From JAIBJN01 sp963699495 (GTDB taxonomy: Bacteria; Actinomycetota; Thermoleophilia; Gaiellales; Gaiellaceae): 64,000 nucleotides of DNA. A program made the position numbers and the translations under genes. Shown one piece after another: positions 62,645-64,000 of the stretch (position 1 is its first letter; each line of letters starts with the position of its first letter). The notes beneath the pieces are model-generated. The model saw only the letters and a list, made by a program, of their open reading frames with translations, made no database searches and had not been told where the DNA came from. Location: the NCBI GenBank assembly GCA_963699495.1, contig CAVOUB010000001.1, positions 45,004-109,003 of the forward strand. Reading direction: 5' to 3'.

Positions 62645-63835
62645 TGGACTCCGACGCCACCGTGCTGCACGCGGACCTGGACGCGTTCTTCGCCTCGGTC
62701 GAGCAGCGCGACGATCCCCGTCTGCGCGGACGGCCGGTGATCGTCGGCGCCGGCGTCGTCCTCGCGGCCAGCTACGAGGCAAAGGCGTACGGGGTTCGCA
62801 CTGCGATGAGCGGCGCGCGGGCCCGCCGCCTTTGCCCCCGGGCGATCGTCGTCCCACCGCGCATGTCTGCATACGCCGAGGCCAGCAAGGCGGTCTTCCG
62901 CGTGTTCGAGGACACGACGCCGCTGGTCGAGGGGCTGTCGATCGACGAGGCGTTCCTCGAGGCCCGCGGGCTCGAGCGGCTCTCGGGCAAGCCCGCGGAG
63001 ATCGCAGCGCGGTTGCGGCGCGACGTCCGCGAGCGCGTCGGCCTGCCTATCACCGTCGGGGTCGCCAGGACGAAGTTCCTCGCCAAGGTGGCGAGCGGGG
63101 TGGCCAAGCCCGACGGGTTGCTCGTCGTCCCGCCCGACGGCGAGCTCGCCTTCCTCCACCCGCTCCCGGTCGAGCGGCTCTGGGGCGTCGGGCCGGTCAC
63201 CGCCGGAAGACTCCGCCGGCTGGGCATCGAGAGCGTTGGACAGGTCGCGCAGTTTCCCGAGGCCGCGCTGATCGCCATTCTCGGGCGCGCGGCCGGGCGG
63301 CATCTGCACGCTCTCGCCCACAACCGCGACCCCCGACCCGTCCAGGCGCGGCGCCGTCGCCGCTCGATCGGATCGCAGCGCGCGCTCGGCCGCTCGCTCG
63401 ACCTCACCCGAGGCCGTCGATGCCGTCCTCGTCGGGCTCGTCGACCGCGTGACCGGCCGCATGCGAGCCGCCGGACGCGTCGGTCGGACCGTCGTGCTCC
63501 GCCTGCGCTTCGGCGACTTCTCCCGGGCAACCCGATCGCAGACCATGCCTCTGGCGACGGCCGGGTCTCAGGTGATCCTCACCGCGGCGCGAGAGCTGCT
63601 CCTGGCGGCCGCCCCGATCATCGAGCACCGGGGGCTCACGCTGGTCGGCATCGCCGTGACCGGTCTCGAGAACGACCGTCGGGCCCAGCTCGCACTGCCG
63701 TTCGACCGTCCCCGCTGGTGCGCTCTCGACGCCGCGGTGGACGAGGTCCGCGGCCGGTTCGGATCGAGAGCCGTCACCCGGGCGGTGCTGCTCGATCGCG
63801 AGCAGGGCCTGTCGATGCCTCTCCTCCCCGACTAG
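62638..63835 (+). CDS. dinB: DNA polymerase IV, Y-family (one frameshift)
   Basis: A translesion DNA polymerase. Catalytic motifs VLHADLDAFFASVEQ and LSIDEAFLEA are intact, with the GVARTKFLAKVASGVAKPDG palm and HhH LWGVGPVTAGRLRRLGI. One extra base near 63395 shifts the frame after QRALGRS. The continuation STSPEAVDAVLVGLVDRVTGR and the little-finger domain run to TAG at 63835. The LexA box lies on the start codon. GTG 62644, two codons on, is an alternative start if the mRNA begins inside the box. Confidence 0.9.
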
Positions 63836-64000
63836 GAGGGATTGGTGGAACGTCGTTCGTCGTCGGGGTGCGATGGTCGTTCCGAGGCACGGACGCAGGG
63901 AGCGCTCGTAGCCAAAGCTACGGGCGCGACTGAGGACACAGCCTCGGGGCGAGCAGCGCGGCCCGGCGGCACAGCGCGCGTTTCGTCAAACCCTCCTAGG
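63833..64000. repeat. inverted-repeat-bounded element downstream of dinB
   Basis: CTAGGAGGG (63832-63840) at the dinB stop is mirrored by CCCTCCTAG (63991-63999) at the window edge, bracketing ~150 bp. Inside are GTAGC-CAAA-GCTAC (hairpin at about 63908-63921) and GC-rich sequence. On the minus strand the interior is open in one frame from the window edge to a TAG beside dinB, so a coding end is not excluded. It may be a small dispersed intergenic repeat. Confidence 0.35.

Overview
The window is a GC-rich chromosomal segment, most likely from an actinobacterium of the class Thermoleophilia (Gaiellales or Solirubrobacterales type). This is inferred from the base composition, F420 (deazaflavin)-type oxidoreductases, a SARP/BTAD regulator fused to a beta-propeller, a DtxR/IdeR-like palindrome, a Gram-positive LexA box, and many promoters whose -10 hexamer sits only 6 nt before the start codon (leaderless transcripts). 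No phage, plasmid, insertion sequence or CRISPR array is visible. Apart from one degraded haloperoxidase gene and an orphan-rich stretch before a tRNA-Val, gene content is ordinary chromosomal metabolism.

Layout. 1-8.2 kb: cytochrome c and uppP (divergent, sharing one -10 region), a GAF-GGDEF membrane protein, a lysyl-oxidase-like protein, an MscS channel, a lipoprotein, a GNAT enzyme and a PLP aminotransferase. 8.2-11.7 kb: iron uptake (FTR1 permease plus EfeO-type lipoprotein) behind a palindromic operator. 11.8-22.3 kb: accessory genes (HhH protein, two Ddn-like proteins, secreted beta-helix and AOC-barrel proteins, nitronate monooxygenase, beta-propeller lipoprotein, orphans). 22.4-25.6 kb: tRNA-Val, a large-type SRP RNA, dnaX-ybaB-recR. 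25.6-29.3 kb: P450 plus ferredoxin, lysC-asd. 29.3-37.6 kb: a deaminase-VOC fusion, sdhA-sdhB-sdhE, pckA. 37.6-45.4 kb: small proteins, the haloperoxidase pseudogene, the SARP regulator and a divergent repeat protein, two Xer-type recombinases, carbonic anhydrase. 45.5-55 kb: citrate synthase, icd-mdh, a Lon-like PDZ protease, a second PLP aminotransferase, and sucC-methyltransferase-sucD. 55-64 kb: a class III aminotransferase, an Asp-rich 58-residue peptide followed by a JmjC hydroxylase, a sucrase/ferredoxin-like protein with a second copy of the iron-type operator, a biotin-dependent carboxylase subunit, pgsA, a double GNAT protein and LexA-controlled dinB.

The genes for citrate synthase, isocitrate and malate dehydrogenase, succinyl-CoA synthetase, succinate dehydrogenase and PEP carboxykinase together cover much of the TCA cycle and its exit to gluconeogenesis. 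The most interesting candidate system is the Asp/Thr-repeat peptide with its adjoining JmjC oxygenase (57.0-58.4 kb). The matched GTAAGG-N4-CCTTAC operators and the SARP direct repeats are the clearest regulatory signals.

Caution: at least ten otherwise conserved genes are broken by single-base frameshifts (uppP, GGDEF, efeO, nitronate monooxygenase, a membrane protein, pckA, sucC, class III aminotransferase, dinB, possibly the JmjC start). This pattern fits uncorrected assembly indels better than true gene decay, so these genes are annotated as probably functional but interrupted in this sequence.
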